A DNA stretch of 64,000 nucleotides, from assembly GCA_001662425.1 (NCBI GenBank), contig BDDC01000052.1, positions 2,699 to 66,698 of the forward strand, given 5' to 3'. This DNA is from Chlamydomonas sphaeroides. Its lineage: Eukaryota; Chlorophyta; Chlorophyceae; Chlamydomonadales; Chlamydomonadaceae. Under the pieces are notes generated by a model. That model made no database searches. It was not told where the DNA came from and was given only the letters and a program-made list of their open reading frames with translations. The position numbers were made by a program, and so were the translations under genes. Below are positions 10,901 to 22,719 of this stretch, piece after piece; position 1 is the stretch's first letter; each line of letters begins with the position of its first letter.

Positions 10901-13900
10901 GGTGTGCGGGAGGAGAAGATGAGCAGCTCCTCGTTGCGGTGCACCTGCCGGTGTCGGGGAGATGGGGTACTTTCCCGCACACTTGCACACATGCCATTTG
11001 CAACCTTTCTCCAGTCCGATCGACCCGGCTGGCCCCACGCACCAGTGCCATGGCCAGGCAGGTGACGGTGTTGGCGTGCTGCCGCAGCGTCACGGCGTGG
11101 GAGGTGTCCAGGTTCCACAGCCGGATGTCGCCGTTGTCGTGGCCTGGCGGGGAGGGCGGCGGGTCGATGGGGATGCCATTGGGTTGGCTTGGGTGTGGCA
11201 AGCGGGCCCCAGCCTACTAGCGCTTGGCCCCCAGCGCCTCCCGCGGCCGGCTGACCCAGGCCTCACCTGTGACCAGGAGATTCCACCCCTGCGGATCGGC
11301 AGGCGTGGGGCAGGCGCGGCAATGTCAGTGAGCGGGTGCGCCCACCACTTCCCGGCGTCACTCCCCCAGCCCCAGCCTCTGCCCTCAGCCCCAGCCCTCC
11401 GCAGCCTCACCTCGTAGAAGGTCATGGCGCTGATCTCGGAGGCCATCTCGCTCATGACGCGGATGCAGGCCATATCGTAGGGGTCCCACAACCGCACCGT
11501 GTTGTCCAGCGAGGCCGACAGCACCCGGTAGTCCAGGTCGCCGCCGGGACCGGCCTGCAGGGAGGAGGGGCGGCGGGAGGTACCCAGGGAGCAGCGGAGT
11601 CGCTTGTGGGGCGGGCGCTGGGAGAAGGAGCGGGCGCTGGGGTTGGGGAAAGGCGCGGGCGCGGGAGAAGGGGATGTGGGCGCGAGGCTGCAGCCGGCTG
11701 AGGGGAGGCAGGGGAGGCTGGCCAGCGTGAAGGTGCCCCGCGCACAGCAGCAGCTCACCACACCGCCGGAGCAGCTGTAGAGGCTGATCACGGCCTTCTC
11801 GTGGCCGCCGCGGGCCACATTGTAGTCGAGCTCGTGCTCGATGAGCCACAGCGACTGGCGGCGACGGGCAAGGGGTGAGGGCGTGGGGTGAGGCGCAGAT
11901 GCCGGTCATGGTAAGAAGCAGCCGTCGTGTCTTGGTCAACAGAATCGATGAAGGGTACACGAAATGCGAGCTCGGCCGGCCTTCGTGACGGTCGGCATTC
12001 CCTGACCCGCACGTGCGAGGGCGGTGCCGGCACACTCGGCAACGCAGCCGCGACACGCGACTCCACGCCGACGGGCCCAGCCGCACGACCCCTAGCAGGC
12101 GCCGCCGCAAGGCCCCTCAGCCCCACACCACGCACGCCGCCTCGCCTCCTCACCGCCTCCCGTGGCGTCATGACGGCGTACAGCTGCCGCCCCAGCACCG
12201 CCAGCAGCGCGCAAACGCCGCTGCTGCTGCCGGGGCCCGCGCTGGAGGCGGCGCTGGCGAGCGTGGAGGAGGTGGCGTGCTTGGAGGCGGCGGGCGGCGG
12301 CACCAGCTGCTTGGTCACCATCAGGCGGCCGGTGCGCACGGAGAAGACCGACAGCACGCCGTTGGTGTCGCCCGCCAGCACCTTTGGAGGCGGCAGGAGG
12401 CCGGGGACAGCCAGGGCTCGGCTTGAGCAGGGCACGGCCGGCACGGGCTTGAAACGAGGGACTCGTGTTACCACAGCTTGCAGCGTTTGGAGGGCAGGTT
12501 GCCGCCTGCACACCGCCCCTCGGGGCCGCGGCCGAGCCGCACCTCGTCGAACTCAATGTTGACCTCAATGCTGGTGAACTGGCAGCCGCGCTCGTTGGGC
12601 CACACGTGCCGCACGCTGCCGCTCTTGATGTCGTACGAGCGCAGGCACTGGTCGAAGGCGATGGTGAACACCAAGTCCCAGCTGCGGCCGGGTGGGCGCC
12701 GGCGTGAAGGGCAGGGGCCAGGGCGGCGGCAGGTGAGCAGGATGCTACAACACCGCGGCGCCACAGCCAGCCATGGCCTGTTATGGCAAGGTGCAGCTGC
12801 ATCATATTCGGCCAGCGCGCCGTACGCAGCGGTGCGCAGATGCACGGGTGCCCCCACAGCCGCTCGTGGCCAGCCCCCGCCCCGCCGCCTCCCTCACTTG
12901 GCCACGTATCGTATGACGCTGATGCCGCGGTCGTGCAGCCGCTCCACGCGGTGCTCGATCTTGAACTCCATTCGCGTCGACAGCCTGCGGACGGCGGCAA
13001 GATTGGAAAGGACCATCCATTGGAGTCACGAGCTAGGGTGCGTGTGGCAACGAAACGGAGACCACCGCCGGCGGGGCCGCAGCAGGCGTTGAGCCCCGAG
13101 CCCTAGCAGCCGTGGGCGGCCTGCTGCACAGCGGCCGCGCCCCGCCGCTCACAAGGCCCCGCGCGAGGGCCCCCCGGCAGGGCCCCACACCCTGTTGCCT
13201 TGTACCCTGACACCAAGCAGCCCAGCGGTTCCGCTGCGGCCTTGCCCCACGCGACGCGCACTGCTTGCCTGCTCCTGCTCCAGCGTTATCGCCACACGGC
13301 CGCCCCCACCACCATCACACAGCCACCAGCTCGGCCCCCTCCCTCCCCAGCCCCGCACCGCTGTATGCTGTCGTCCCACACCGCCTCCGGCACCAGCTTG
13401 GTGACGCCGCCGCTCTCGTCGGCCGCGAAGATGGCGCCCAGGTCGCCCACGTCGCCGCTGCTGTCGAAGGACAGGCAGCGCACCCAGCCCTCCATGCCCG
13501 ACACCGTGGACTGCGGCGGGCAGGAGGGGCGGGCGCACGGCACGAGAGACTTCAAGCTAGTCCTGGGCCTAGGTGCGATGGGGTTGCAGCATCCACCCCA
13601 GGGCGGCAGTGGGCAAGCGCACAGGGTACAGCGGCGGCGGCGCAGCGGCATGAGTGGACAGGGCCTGTCAGTGCGCCACGAACCGCGTGCTGTTTGCTGA
13701 AGAGCTCGAGCGGCGCCGCAGCCGGCCGAATCGCCGCACCTGCAGCTCGAACCAGGGGTACACCAGCTGCCCGCGGCCCTCCTCCTGGCGCCACATCTTG
13801 ATGGTGCCGTCCGTGCTGCTGCTCACAATGTAGTCGCCCGTGATGACCAGCGCGGTGATGGTGCCGCTGCGGGAGAAAGATAAGCATCTCATAATGTGTG

Positions 13901-15548
13901 GAGTTGGAGTCGGGGGACAACGGTGGCCGTGGATCCGCCGGGAGCAGGCGGGAAGGGGCCGGCACGCAAGCAGCAACGTCAAGACCCGGGGAGGCCGCCA
14001 TGGCACCGCGCCCTCTAGGAAGTTCACATGTTACAGCGCGCGTGCCGCCTGCCACGGTGGCGAGCGCCCTGGCGCCAGAGCCCACCTCCCGCCCCACAGC
14101 CGTTCCCCACGGCCCCACCTGTGGCTGTACAGCGTCTGCACGCACACGGTGGGGTCCAGCAGCACCTGCGGCCGCCGCAACCGAGGGCGTTAACCGCAGC
14201 CGAGGGGTTCACGGACTAGTCGCGCAACCTCGGAGCCAAAGGTTCGGGCCAGATCGTGAAAAGGGGATGCTCAACCGTAAGCCTGCGTATGCCTGCGCGA
14301 GCTGCAGGGCTTCAGAGGCCGCAGAGACCCCAGCAGCTGCAGGGGCAAAGGAGGCGGGCGCGCGCGCGGTTCCCCAGCGGCACCGCCGCCAGGCGCCGCG
14401 GCGCCATGCGCCCGCCCCTGAGCCGCCTGCCGCTGAGCTGCTTGTCCCACTGCTGCACCTATCTCAGACCCAGCCAGGCAACTGGTCGCGCCGCCTACCG
14501 CAACTTGCCTTGCCCTGCCAGTCCCATATCTTTATGCTCGCGTCCACACTGCCCGTCACTATGAGCCCCGCCTTGCCCAGGTCGCCATCGCGCTGAGGGA
14601 GCGAGGCGGCGGGACGGCGGCGGAGAGCTTGTGTCAGCAGCTTACGTGCAGCACACGCGGTGCAAGCCATGACCAGTCATGTGCACATGAATGTGCGAGG
14701 CGCCTGCGGCCAGTCAGGCCCCACCTTGCGCGGCGTGGCGATGGCCGACACGGGGCCCTTGTGGCAGCCCACGAAGCGGCTGGTGGTGGGCGGCCGGTCG
14801 GACAGCGGCCAGAAGCACACGGCGCCATTGTCTAAGCCATAGTACTGCGGGCGGCGGCGGGCAGGGATGATGGGTAGCGGGGTGATGGACGGGGGCGATT
14901 GGGATGTGGGGCGGGGACGGGGCGCGGCTGCGGCGGCGGGCAAGGCCGCAAGAGGCAGCAGGGCGGCTCAGCCAGGCCTGGCCACTGACAGGGCTGCAGG
15001 CTACCCAGGGCCGCAGCGCCCCAAGGTCGGCTGGGGCCACCGCGGCTCCCTTGGAACCGTTGCACGCCACTCTGCAGCCGCCAACTGCCATCCGCCGGAC
15101 CGGCCCAGACCGGCTCAGACGGCGCCGGACGCACCAGCCGGCGTTTGTCCGGGTCGTAGTGGCTTGACACCACGGAGGGGTCCTTGTTCTTCGCGCTGGA
15201 AAGCAGCGGCTTGAGCGGCTCCTTTTGGCCCACGCTTGTGGCGGGGACCTTCACGGACCAGCTGGTCGTGGGAAAAGAGGGAGAGGGAAAGGGAGGCAGG
15301 AGGGGCAAGGCAGATGATGGTTGGGAGGCGGATGGGTGCAAGCTGTTGGATTACTCAGCGTGAAAGAATGCGGTGCTTCTGCGCAGGAGGGGAAGAAGCT
15401 GGGCTGGTATGGGGCAGCTTGGGCTGGCGCAGGGCGATCGGCGCCCGTGCGAGGCAGGGCCCGGCGCGCTGGCCTGGACGGGGTGTTGTGTGGCTCACAG
15501 CTTGCGGATGTCCACTGCGATCTCCGCCTCCTCATCGTCGCTATACAT
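7975..15548 (-). CDS. WD40 beta-propeller protein, 821 residues, possibly ciliary
   Basis: Twenty exons join in one frame: 15548-15499, 15261-15135, 14844-14725, 14592-14509, 14165-14119, 13866-13740, 13510-13359, 12984-12898, 12681-12543, 12381-12154, 11854-11759, 11554-11411, 11288-11267, 11143-11043, 10817-10515, 10292-10130, 9868-9753, 9429-9302, 8557-8479 and 8127-7975. The N-terminus is acidic (MYSDDEEAEIAV). At least ten WD repeats are visible, for example GSVDASIKIWDW, SSSTDGTIKMW, SASLDNTVRLWDP, GHDNGDIRLWNLDT, SASYDGWVALWD, SGSDDCSICLWD and CGMDGQLLVWDY. That is enough for two seven-bladed propellers. The tail is Gly/Ser-rich. I cannot name the ortholog; layout and spacing recall axonemal and ciliary WD proteins, which is inference. 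Intron 4 uses a GC donor and exon 13 has only 22 nt. Ends of exons 15 and 19 are echoed in adjacent introns (see findings). Confidence 0.85.
8327..8500. repeat. 50-nt direct repeat copying the exon 19 donor region
   Basis: 8327-8376 and 8451-8500 are 50 nt each with one mismatch. The right copy holds the end of exon 19 (ending GTMQ) and its donor. The left copy lies within the last intron. A further short fragment of the same sequence sits at about 8437-8449. Confidence 0.85.
9667..9692. repeat. Short tandem repeat, unit GCAGGGCCT, about three copies
   Basis: Three adjacent near-identical units in an intron of the WD40 gene. Confidence 0.7.
10790..10956. repeat. 40-nt perfect direct repeat copying the exon 15 acceptor
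   Basis: 10790-10829 and 10917-10956 are identical over 40 nt and offset by 127 nt. The left copy contains 28 nt of exon 15 plus 12 nt of intron with the acceptor AG. The right copy lies within intron 14. Confidence 0.9.
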
Positions 15549-15999
15549 GGCTCAGGGGGCACGCTGCTGCAACGCAGCGGCTTCCACGCCTATGGCATGT
15601 GTCGCATGTCGACCAGAGCTCCTCCGCCTGTACTTGCAGCTGTTGCTTTACTAACCAGCGGTGTGACCTATCAAGAGCTGTCAGCGAGTCTTCGGCAGCT
15701 CAAAGAAAGAGACACGCGGCTTTGTCGCGCTTGCGTCGCCCCCAGTGCCGTGCGCGTTGCAGTAGATTTTTAGCAATTGCTACATAAATGTAGGGAGCTT
15801 CGTGTCCTTGAACCCGTCTGGCCCCATGCAGCCCGTCCCCACGCCGATACACCCTGCGTCTGCCCGGACAGCCCCCACAGTACCCTGGCCAACGGCCCTT
15901 GACGCTATTGCCCCCGCAACCTCTACACAACATCACACCCCTCCTGCGAGTCCACCACTCCTGCGAGTCCACCCCTCCTGATGGTGAAGAACCTCAGAA
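15549..15999. promoter_or_regulatory. Divergent promoter region of the WD40 and UPL6 genes
   Basis: 451 nt between two divergent ATGs. No coding exon seen. Near 15950-15982 the motif CTCCTGCGAGTCCACC is tandemly repeated. Confidence 0.5.
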
Positions 16000-18900
16000 A
16001 TGTTCTTTGGCTCGTTAAACAATAGGAATGACCGCAAGACTTTTGGAGGCCGTGGGGGCAAATCCCGGCAGGAGCTCACGGCCGCGGAAGAGCTTGTGAA
16101 AGCACGGAAGGACCGCGAAAGACGCGCGAGACTCAAGCTCGAGAAGACTTCCGCGACCTGCATCCAGGTGACTGGTCGAACGTTAGCAGCTTCCTTGCAA
16201 TACGTTGAGATGAGGAAAGATGGGGGTGTCGCAAGAGCTGCGTCCATGGACGCTTTTCGCTCTCGTTGCGCTTCGCAGGCGGCTTGGCGTGGCTGGTATT
16301 CGCGCCAGACTACACGTCGCGAGGCTCGGAATGCCTGGCTCCAACGATATGGAGCCGGGCGCTTATCCGCAAGGTGAGCTAGGGCTTGACTTGGGCTCTC
16401 GAGAGCACAGACTTTAGCGCGGCTCCGCCGCACCAAACGACACACGTTGCCTTCCGCAGTGATTGCTGCAGCATCAATCCCTCATCGGCGATCGGGAGCC
16501 TGCTGCGATTCTTCGATCCCGACGAGGATGCGGACAAACTCGCGAGCATCGCCCGCATTGTCGCTGGCGCCAGCAAGTCGGGTAAGCGCGCCGTCGGACA
16601 CCTAGCGGGCGGCGTGGGAAGCCAGCACCTACACCGCGCTGCCTGCGCGGGCAACAGGCGGAGCCTGGCGGGGCCTGCCCACGCCGCCCGTCGGGCAGGT
16701 GCTGCAACAACGTCGGGCCAGCGCTGCAATGCTAACACGCCTGGCACCTCCTCTTCCCTTTATGTAGACGAGTTTGGCGCGTTCGTGTCGGCCTACAACA
16801 CACCGGAGAGCCGCGCGGCGCTGCTGTACAGGCTGAAGGGCCTGGCGCTGCAGTGCATGCTAACGATGTCCCGCAGCAGGTGCGGCAGCCGCCCTTCCCC
16901 TTTCCACGCCCCTCGCCCTGCTCCACGCCCCACGACCCCTACAATGAACTTCACCGCCCTCTGCCTCCCTCTCCATAACGTGTGCAGGGCCTCCCTCGCG
17001 CCAGTGCTGGCGGGCCCGCGCCCCGCCACCCCGCTCGACCCCTCCAGCGGCGGCGTGGCAGGCGCGCTGCAGGAGTGCCTGCTGCTGCTCGTGTCGCCCG
17101 ACACCTATGCAGCCGTGCTGGGCAAGCCGCAGGCCACCAGCCTGGCTGCCGCGGCCCTGACCCACATTGCCGACGCGGGCATGTGCGCACACCTGCTGCG
17201 CCTGCTCACCACCGCGCTGCTGCCCGGCGCCGGCTCCACGGCTCCCCCGCCCGCGGCCAAGCCCTACCTGGAGCCCCTGGTCACGCAGCTCACCGTGCGG
17301 CTGCTGTCGCTCAAGGCCTGGGCGCCTGCAAGCCCCGAGGCCTCGCTGCACCAGCTGCTCTGCTTCCCAGACCTGTGGGCGCGCTGCACCTCGTTAGCGC
17401 CCGTCGCGCCGCGCGTCAGCCGCCTGGCGCTGGGCTACCTGTCCGCCGCCGGCCCGCAGCGCCTGGCGGCGCTGCTGCCCGACAGCGGCGGCCCGCCCGG
17501 CGGCGCCGCCACCGCCGTGGCCGTGCTGCTCGCAAACATGCTGGCATGCGGGCCGCGGCTGCTGCAGCCCGACGCGCGCACCACGGCGGTGCCGACCTCC
17601 ATGCGCGCGCCGGCGCTGGCGGTGGCGCGCGTTCTGCACGCCATCGTGCAGCTGCTGCCGCTGGCGCCGTTCTTCGGGCCCGACGCCGCCGCCGGCCGCG
17701 ACGACGACAGCGACGTCGACGAGGCCGCCTGTGGCAGCCTGGTGCTGACCCGGCTGGCGCTGCCCCGCGGCGCCGCGGCGGCGCTGCCGCCGGGCCTGGT
17801 GGCGCAGGTCGCCGGTCTGACTGGCACGCCAGGCCGTCAGCTGCTCAAGCAGCTGGTGGCGATGCTGCTGCCGGCCGGCGGCGTTGGCGGCGGCGGATCC
17901 GCCTCTCCAATGCCGGGCACCTCCCCGCCCGGCCCCGGAGGCGCCGGGCCACTGGCGACCGCACCCAGCGCGGGCCCCGCGGCGCTGCCGTCCCCCGGGT
18001 CGCTGCTGGAGGCGGCCGAGGGCGCGCACGCTGTTGCGGAGCTCGTGTGGCAGCTGGCGCAGCTGCCGGGCCAGCGGCAGCGCGTGCTGCTGGGCCTGGC
18101 GGTGTCGGCTGACTTCGTGGAGCGCATGTGGGGCTCCTTCCTGCGCCCAGCACGCGCCGCCGACCTGGCGGGCGTGTGCTGGCTGCCGCAGGACGAGCCG
18201 CCGACGACTTCGGGCCCGCTGCGGACGTCGCTCGAGCGCACCAGCACCGGCTTCGGCGGGGGCGCCGCCGCGGTTGCGATGCCGATTGGAGCGGGCAGCC
18301 CCAGCGGCACTCGCGCCAGCGTCTCGACCAGCTCCTCGTACAACTGCAACGGCGCTGCGCCGATGGAGATGGAGCTGCCGGTAGCTGCAGGCGGCGGCGG
18401 CGGCTGGGGCCCAACCGGAAGCGGCTCGCTGTCGCGGACGCCGTCGGCTAGTGGTGGTGGGCTGGCGGACGGCGGCGGCGATGGCGGCGGCGAGTGGCGG
18501 CCGCGCACGGGCGAGGACCTGGGCTGGCTGCTGCCGCTGGCGGTGACGTGTGCCGCCTTCACGGCGCACGTCACCACGGCTACGCTGGAGGAGTTTTACG
18601 GCAGCGGGGAGGGCGGCGGCGCTGCAGCGGGGTCGGCGGCGGCGGCGGGGTCGCAGCGACCCTTGACGCTGCAGCAGCTGTACGACCCAGCGGCGCCGGA
18701 GGCCGGTGGGTGCTGAGTCGTCTTGTGGAAGAGCAGGGGCCGGGCGCTGGGCAGGAACGCGGTTCTGTTGCCTGGCAAAGGCCGCGGCCTTGCAGCCAGT
18801 TCGGGAAATGCGTCAAGCAGTCAAATCAGCCCGTTGGGGCTGCTGGCGTCGCTGTCTACGGCATAGGCATACGCACCGTGCCATTGTCCGGTCGCCAACC

Positions 18901-21900
18901 GCATGTCGCCCGCCCTGCACGCCCGCCCAGGCTTCCTGGCCACGCTGCGCGACGCGCTGTGGCACGTGCTGTGGTCCGACTGGGAGACGGTGCATTCGGA
19001 CGCGGGGGAGGCGCTGTACGGCGTGCTGGCGCGCACTGGCGGGCAGCTGTACGGCACGCTGTACGAGCGCAACTGCCGGCGGCCATTCTGCCCGACGGAG
19101 ACGTTCCACGCCACCTCGCTGGCGCCGGACCGGTGGGGCCACAGCAGGAGGGCAGAGGGGTCGCACAGAGGCTCGATTCCTGGCGGCAGGGCTCTGGATG
19201 GGCCGGGGCCGTTGGGCCACGGCATGATAGACGTGCAAAGCGTGGGGGCTGCCTGTCGGGCAGGGCGGGCCTGCGCTGCTTGCGCATCGGCCGCAGTGCT
19301 GACATGGCGCCTTTGGCCTCACGGGCCCCTGCCCGCCCGCATCCCGGCCCCGCCCGCAGCTTCCTGACGGAGGCCAGTACCAGCCGCAGCAATGCGGGCC
19401 GCGAGGACGGCAGCTCGCGCGTGTGGCAGGTGCGCTCCGGCCGCCGGGGCCCCTGGGTGCGGTCGCGAGAGGCCGCGAGGCCCAATTCGCGGCACACGGC
19501 TGCCTGTCTGCCATCGCGGCAAAGGCCCCTTGCGTTGTCCTGCGGCCGCAGCCAACCGGTGCCGGGGTCCACCTGCCGCCCTGCCCCTCCCTTTCTGGTC
19601 CATGCCTCCCCCCTACATGCCCCCCACCGCCCGCCGCCCCAGGTGCTGCTCCATGCTCCCTACCTGGTGCCCTTCGCGGACCGGGCGCGCCTCTTCCAGC
19701 TCATGGTCGGCAAGGAGCGAGAGGTACGCGGCAGCTGGCCCACACAGCCCTGCGTTGGTTGCGCCGCTCCGCTCAGGGAGATTGCGGCACGCGCCATTGC
19801 GCGTACGGTGCCCCACTTGCCGAAGCCCGCATGGGCACTCAGGTCCGAGCCCCGTGTGTCCGGCCCCCTCAGGAGTACCGGTCGCAGGAGGACAACCGTT
19901 TCCTGGAGACGGGCATGCTTGAGGCGGGGCTGGGCAACCGCTTCGTGCCCATCCGCCGCGACCAGCTGCTCTTTGACGGCTTCGACCGCCTCAACGGCCT
20001 GGGCGAGCGGCTGAGGGGCCGCGTGCGCGTCATGTTTATCGACGCGCACGGCGTGCCTGAGGCGGGCGTGGTGGGTGGGGGCGATGAGGGGAGATCTGGG
20101 GCGCGTCGTCGCACTCTCTCGGTCTTCAGCTGTCGCGCTCGCGCCGTGGGTGGGTGAGAGTCGGCTGGGGGCCTCTCGTGTCAGCCCGTTCCCCCCATGG
20201 CACCCCCATCCCGCCTCCGCTATTGACCATCGGCGCGCCGATGCCCGCAGTGGCGTTCGTGCAAGGGTGCTGTGCTGACCGCGCCACACTTCATCTCTCC
20301 TCGCCCATTCCCTGCTCAGGACGGCGGCGGGCTCTTCAAGGACTTCATGGAGGAGCTCATGCGCGCAGGCATGAGCGCCGAGTACGGCCTGTTTGCGGCC
20401 AACGCGGGGCACCAGCTGTACCCCAACCCGGCCGCCATGCGCGCGGTGGAGGATGCACCGCGGCTGCTGGCGTTCCTGGGCCGCATGCTGGGCAAGGTGC
20501 GGCTGGAGGCTGGGGGCGGAGACGAGGGCTTGGGGTGCCAGCGGCAGGTTTGAACTTCTAAGTGGGCGGTGGAAGGAAACAGGAGGGAGGGTGGAGGCTT
20601 GGGACGCGTGTCGCGGGCGTGGTGCGGCCGCATGGTTGAGGGGCTTGCCCCAGTGTCACACCCCTCCCTGATGCATGCCTCTGCTCACCCCCTCCGTGCC
20701 TCATCTCCCGTCCATCAGGCCATGTACGAGAACGTGCTGCTGGAACTCCCGCTGGCGGGTACGAGAGCCGCGGCCGAAGACTCTTACCGGTCCTTGCCGG
20801 GGTTATGCCTTTCGAGAGCACCAGGGCGAGGACAAGCCGCGCCCTGACGGCCGTTGCCTGCACACCGTCGCTCGCCCGGCACCCGTCACGCGCGCCCGCC
20901 CAGGCTCCTTCCGTGCTTCGCTTCACCTTCCCCGCCATCCCTGCTTGGCCTCCTCCGTTGCCCAAGGTTTCTTCCTCAAGAAGTTCCGCGGCGCGCACTG
21001 CGACCTCAACGACCTGCCCACGCTGGACCCCACCCTCTACCGCAATCTTCTGCGGCTGAGGGACCATTTTGGCACGGCGCCGGGCGACAGCAGCGCAGGC
21101 GGCGGCGAGGCGGCCGAGTCCATGGACCTGGGGCTCACATTCGTGGTGGGTGTTGGGAGGGACTGAGCGAATTGGGTGGGACGGCATTCGCAGTGGAGCA
21201 CGCCAGCGACGACAACAGTCGTGCCCAACACAGCCCAACGAGACGCCCTGGCACCACCAGCCCTGATGTCCTGCCCCGCGCTGCGCCTTGCGCCCCCCCC
21301 CCTTCCCTAGGTGGCGGACGACGCGGCTGCGGCGCTGGGCGACAGCGGCGCCGAGGTGGAGCTCAAGCCGGGCGGCCGCCACATCGCTGTCACGGCCGAC
21401 AACGTGCGCGAGTACATCCACCGTGTGGCGCACTACAAGTGAGGGGGCGAGAGGGGGAGGAGGGGCAGGAGGGGGGGAAGGCGGAGGAGGTGGAGGAGGC
21501 GGAGGAGAGGGCGGAGAGGGAGGAGGCGGCGGCTGGGTGCGCGGAGGCCGGCGGACGGGACAGGGCAGAGGGTGGGAGGGGGGCCCCCGTGCAGTGCTGC
21601 CCTGCCCATGTCCGCTGGCCCCTCTTGTCCCGTCGCCGCGCGCTTCGTCCTCAGGCTCAACCTCGCGCCGCGGCCCGCTGTGTCGGCGTTCCTGTCGGGC
21701 TTCTACGAGCTCATACCGCGCAGGTGCGTGGCGCGAGGCCCGTGAGCGGGGAGTCGGGGAAGCGTGCCCCTCCGCCGCACTGTGGCGCCCGCTGCGCGCC
21801 GCCCCTGGCCGCTCCTGTGCCTTCACCGCTGTTGCACACCCCTCCTTTGGCGCCTGCCGCTCAGCGCCCACCCATTGTGTGTCCCTGTGCCCGCCCCATG

Positions 21901-22719
21901 CGCTCCGCAGCTGGGTGTCCATGTTTAGCGGCGAGGAGCTGCAGACGCTCATCAGCGGCGCCGACACGGGCGGCCTGGACCTGGACGACCTGCGCGCCAA
22001 CATCGAGTACGCGGGCGGCTACCACGACGGTGAGGCCGCTGTAGCCTGGGCTGGGGCTGGGGCTGTGGAAGAGGCTGGGGCTGGTGAGGCCAGGCCGTCA
22101 GGCGGACTTAGTCACGGAAGCGGGCCGGCCGGCACCACGCCAATGCTCACCCTTCTAACCTCTGCGCTTTACCCCGCCCCGCCTCAGACCACCCGGTGAT
22201 GCACTGCCTGTGGGAGGCGCTGGCCTCCTTTACCCCGGACGAGCAGGGAAAGTTCCTCAAGTTCGTCACCTCCTGCTCCAGGCCGCCGCTGCTGGGCTTC
22301 AGGTACGAGGCGCGCCGGCGTGTCGGGGATCTTCCGGGTCGCGCTCATCGCTTCCCACTTGTCAGGTGCCGCGGCTGTCTGTTCGCTTGCTGTGCTACTC
22401 CTACCGAGTGCTCGCCCTACACGATCTTCACACGCTTCACAGAGGCCAGGTTGACACTTTCTTTCGCACAGTCGTACAGCAACTGAATGAAATCGTGTCG
22501 TCGCCCCCGCCCACCCACCCACCCCCCGCCAGGTACCTGGAGCCGCGGCTGTGCGTGCAGATGAGCGGCGGCATGCTGGACCCCTCGGCCACGCAGCGGC
22601 TGCCCACCGCCTCGACTTGCATGAACCTGCTCAAGCTCCCGCCCTACCGCACCGTGGCCGCGATGCGCGACAAGCTGCTGTACGCCATCACCTCGGGAGC
22701 AGGCTTCGACCTGAGCTGA
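16000..22719 (+). CDS. UPL6: HECT-type E3 ubiquitin ligase, UPL6-like
   Basis: Seventeen exons give 1259 residues in frame: 16000-16167, 16279-16373, 16460-16581, 16768-16879, 16988-18705, 18931-19132, 19360-19429, 19643-19723, 19873-20070, 20320-20496, 20719-20758, 20967-21145, 21311-21438, 21655-21723, 21911-22029, 22188-22302 and 22533-22719. The N-terminus (MFF..., then basic ERRARLKLEK) and an IQ motif (CIQAAWRGWYSRQ, residues about 55-67) match plant UPL6. A long Ala/Gly-rich middle exon follows. The C-terminal third is a HECT domain, with LFQLMVGKER, EAGVDGGGLFKDFMEEL, FRGAHCDLNDLPTLDP and FVTSCSRPPLLGF. It ends with TASTCMNLLKLP. The catalytic cysteine codon is at 22618-22620 (about Cys1227). 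HECT ligases take ubiquitin from an E2 onto this Cys and pass it to substrate; targets are unknown here. It is longer than Arabidopsis UPL6 (about 1030 residues), mostly through the low-complexity middle exon. Confidence 0.9.
21438..21575 (+). repeat. Purine (GGA)-rich tract in a UPL6 intron
   Basis: More than 100 nt of almost uninterrupted G/A on the plus strand directly after exon 13, with many runs of three or more G. It could form G-quadruplex or triplex structures. Confidence 0.75.

Noticed and set aside
17394..18577. Long open frames on the minus strand (up to 391 codons)
   Set aside because: They are antisense to the UPL6 middle exon. GC-rich codons keep the opposite strand open. No recognisable domains.
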